Assembly (NCBI GenBank): GCA_023415715.1
Contig: JAEZJP010000170.1
Span: 1-8,273 of the forward strand
Length of the DNA: 8,273 bases
Direction of reading: 5' to 3'
Source of the DNA: Bacillota bacterium
GTDB lineage: Bacteria > Bacillota > Clostridia > Christensenellales > Aristaeellaceae
The first letter of the stretch is position 1, and each line of letters starts with the position of its first letter. The notes below the pieces were generated by a model. That model made no database searches and was not told the DNA's origin. It saw only the letters and a list, made by a program, of their open reading frames with translations. Position numbers and translations under genes: made by a program. Shown here one piece after another: positions 6,435 through 8,273 of this stretch.

Positions 6435-8273
6435 ATGGCGATGGTCACCCCCATGATGCAGCAATACTTGCAGATCAAGGAACAGTATCAAGACTGCATT
6501 CTGTTTTTCCGCCTTGGCGATTTTTATGAAATGTTCTTTGAGGATGCCCACACGGCCTCCCGGGAACTGGAATTGACGCTGACGGGAAAAGACTGCGGTT
6601 TGGAGGAACGGGCACCCATGTGCGGCGTTCCTTTTCACAGCGCTTCCGTTTACATCACCCGTCTGATTGAAAAAGGCTACAAGGTTGCCATATGCGAGCA
6701 GATGACAGATCCGGCGCTGAGCAAAGGCTTGGTAGAACGGGAAGTCATCCGCATTGTGACACCGGGTACCATCATTGATTCCACACTGCTGGATGAGCGG
6801 GAAAATCATTTTCTGCTCTGTGTCTGCTTAACGGGCATCACCGCGGGCCTTGCGTTTGTGGATGTATCCACAGGCGAATTTTTCGTACACCAATTACAGC
6901 CCTACCTGGATACGCTGGCGGATGAAGTGATTCGCATCAATCCCAGCGAGATCATCACCAACGATTTGAATACATTGCGAAAGTTTGCCGGCGTGGATAT
7001 ATCCTGCACCGAATACAGCCACGGCGCTTTCCAGCCTGCACAAGCCCAAGGTGCGCTGTGCAGCCATTTTCAATTAAATGATTTATCACCTTTGGGCCTT
7101 GCGGAAGATTATAAAGCAGGCGCGCTGGCAGCCGGCGCACTGATGCTGTATCTGAATGAAACGCAGAAAAACGCATTGGAGCATATTGCCGGACTGCGCA
7201 TTTATCCAAGCAGCCAGATCATGTTACTGGACCGCAGCGCCAGGCGAAATTTGGAACTTACGGAAAGTTTGCGGGGGCACACCAAAAAGGGAACGCTGCT
7301 TTGGCTGCTGGACCAGACTTCAACGGCAATGGGCGGACGTTTGCTTCGAAGCTGGATCGAGCAGCCCCTTGTAGACAAGGAGAAAATCAACCTGCGGCTG
7401 GATGCCGTATCATCCCTGTTAAGCCAGCATGTGCTATGCATGTCCCTTTCCGATGAGCTTAGGGGCGTGTATGACATAGTACGGCTGCTAAGCCGTGTCT
7501 CATACAAGAGCATCAACGCAAGGGATTGCCTGGCTCTGATGGGGTCGCTGAAAAAGGTGCCGTCCATCAAGGAACTGATGCGGTCCCTTGACAGCCAGCT
7601 GCTTATCAGCCTGGAAGCGATGCTGGATCCCATGGCGGAGCTTACAGAATTGATCGAACGGTCCATCCATCCCGACGCACCGCTTAGCATTACCGACGGC
7701 GGCATCATCAGGGAGGGGTACAGCCAGCGCCTGGACAGCTACAGGGAAGCTTCTACCAGTGGGAAACAGTGGATTCTCGATCTTGAAGCCAAGGAACGCC
7801 AGGAGACGGGTATCAAAAACCTCCGCATCCAGTACAACCGCATATTCGGCTATTATATTGAAGTTACCAAGTCGTATTACGAACTGGTGCCGCTTAGGTA
7901 CATGCGCAAGCAGACGCTGGCCAATTGCGAGCGCTATATTACGCCGGAACTGAGGGAAATCGAGCAGAAAATCGTGGGCGCCCAGGAGCAGTCCGTGCGG
8001 CTGGAGATGGAGCTGTTCGTTACCATCCGGGAGCATATCGCCACGCTTATCGAGCCCATGCAAAAAACGGCCCTGGGTCTTAAAACGCTGGATGCGCTTG
8101 TGTCGCTTGCCAAAGTGGCAGGCAACAACCACTACGTACGCCCTGAGATGACCGATGATGGGAAGCTGTCCATTGTGGATGGCCGGCATCCCGTAGTGGA
8201 ACAGACGCTGAAGGAAGGCGCGTTCGTCCCAAACGACACCTTTATGGACAACGACGGCCAGCGCATGCTGATC
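6435..8273 (+). CDS. mutS: DNA mismatch repair ATPase MutS (3' end outside window)
   Basis: The reading frame is open for 613 codons to the last base, so the gene is partial. MutS recognises mismatches and small loops and recruits MutL. Domain I (about 1-115) starts with PMMQQY and contains GDFYEMF, with Phe30 and Glu32 as the mismatch-wedge Phe-x-Glu. This marks it as MutS1, not MutS2. The connector domain follows (about 125-245), then the core with STAMGGRLLRSW (296-307) and the conserved YNRIFGYYIEV block (467-477) of the core/clamp region. The sequence stops at QRMLI, just before the Walker A P-loop, so the ATPase domain cannot be checked. ATG 6435 has AGGAGG (6422-6427) 7 nt upstream. 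The 68-nt gap from the previous gene holds no terminator or convincing promoter, so read-through from the miaB operon is likely. Confidence 0.97.
   Translation, partial: MAMVTPMMQQYLQIKEQYQDCILFFRLGDFYEMFFEDAHTASRELELTLTGKDCGLEERAPMCGVPFHSASVYITRLIEKGYKVAICEQMTDPALSKGLVEREVIRIVTPGTIIDSTLLDERENHFLLCVCLTGITAGLAFVDVSTGEFFVHQLQPYLDTLADEVIRINPSEIITNDLNTLRKFAGVDISCTEYSHGAFQPAQAQGALCSHFQLNDLSPLGLAEDYKAGALAAGALMLYLNETQKNALEHIAGLRIYPSSQIMLLDRSARRNLELTESLRGHTKKGTLLWLLDQTSTAMGGRLLRSWIEQPLVDKEKINLRLDAVSSLLSQHVLCMSLSDELRGVYDIVRLLSRVSYKSINARDCLALMGSLKKVPSIKELMRSLDSQLLISLEAMLDPMAELTELIERSIHPDAPLSITDGGIIREGYSQRLDSYREASTSGKQWILDLEAKERQETGIKNLRIQYNRIFGYYIEVTKSYYELVPLRYMRKQTLANCERYITPELREIEQKIVGAQEQSVRLEMELFVTIREHIATLIEPMQKTALGLKTLDALVSLAKVAGNNHYVRPEMTDDGKLSIVDGRHPVVEQTLKEGAFVPNDTFMDNDGQRMLI

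Noticed and set aside
7500..8189. 229-codon antisense open frame within mutS
   Set aside because: The opposite strand is an uninterrupted, clearly recognisable MutS frame. The antisense translation shows no family features and no ribosome binding site of note.
1..8273. Mobile elements, CRISPR arrays, tRNA or rRNA genes, long repeats
   Set aside because: None seen. The window is almost fully occupied by conserved same-strand protein genes, and no transposase, integrase, spaced direct repeats or cloverleaf was found by reading.

Overview
The window looks like chromosomal DNA from a member of the Bacillota, most likely the class Clostridia. The reasons are strong AGGAGG-type ribosome binding sites, roughly balanced base composition by eye, and two gene neighbourhoods typical of that group. 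One is a TIGR03960 radical SAM protein followed by its TIGR03936 partner and an RNase E/G. The other is miaB, then a YlbF/YmcA-family gene, then mutS, the order seen in Bacillus subtilis (miaB-ymcA-cotE-mutS) but without cotE. I cannot name a genus. No mobile element, CRISPR array, tRNA or rRNA is visible.

Layout. Bases 1-66 hold an extended -10 promoter element and a perfect 9-bp inverted repeat at the expected transcription start. They precede a stand-alone class I methyltransferase gene (67-690), which is closed by a clear intrinsic terminator (705-734). A second promoter (755-783) then starts a tightly packed, same-strand operon. Its genes are a TIGR03960 B12-binding-like radical SAM protein (816-2651, TTG start), a TIGR03936/DUF2344 protein (2648-3328, ATGA overlap), an RNase G-type endoribonuclease (3340-4554), MiaB (4547-5968, 8-nt overlap), a YlbF/YmcA-family protein with a four-cysteine tail (5965-6366, ATGA overlap), and, after a 68-nt gap, mutS (6435 to the window end). 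MutS is cut just before its ATPase Walker A motif.

How the genes fit together. The operon is dominated by RNA maturation and iron-sulfur chemistry. MiaB makes the ms2i6A modification at tRNA position 37. The RNase E/G cuts and processes RNA. YlbF/YmcA proteins of B. subtilis belong to an Fe-S complex that helps RNase Y mature mRNA. The TIGR03960/TIGR03936 pair has no established function that I know of. Its translational coupling to these genes makes an RNA-related substrate a reasonable but unproven guess. MutS (mismatch repair) is the conserved downstream neighbour, and mutL, miaA and hfq would be expected beyond the window.

The least described component is the radical SAM pair. Other points worth attention are the RNase G that ends right after its zinc-link, the cysteine-rich tails on two proteins, the leader hairpin at base 23, and the TTG start that corrects a misleading upstream ATG. 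Most of the window is otherwise ordinary conserved housekeeping sequence.
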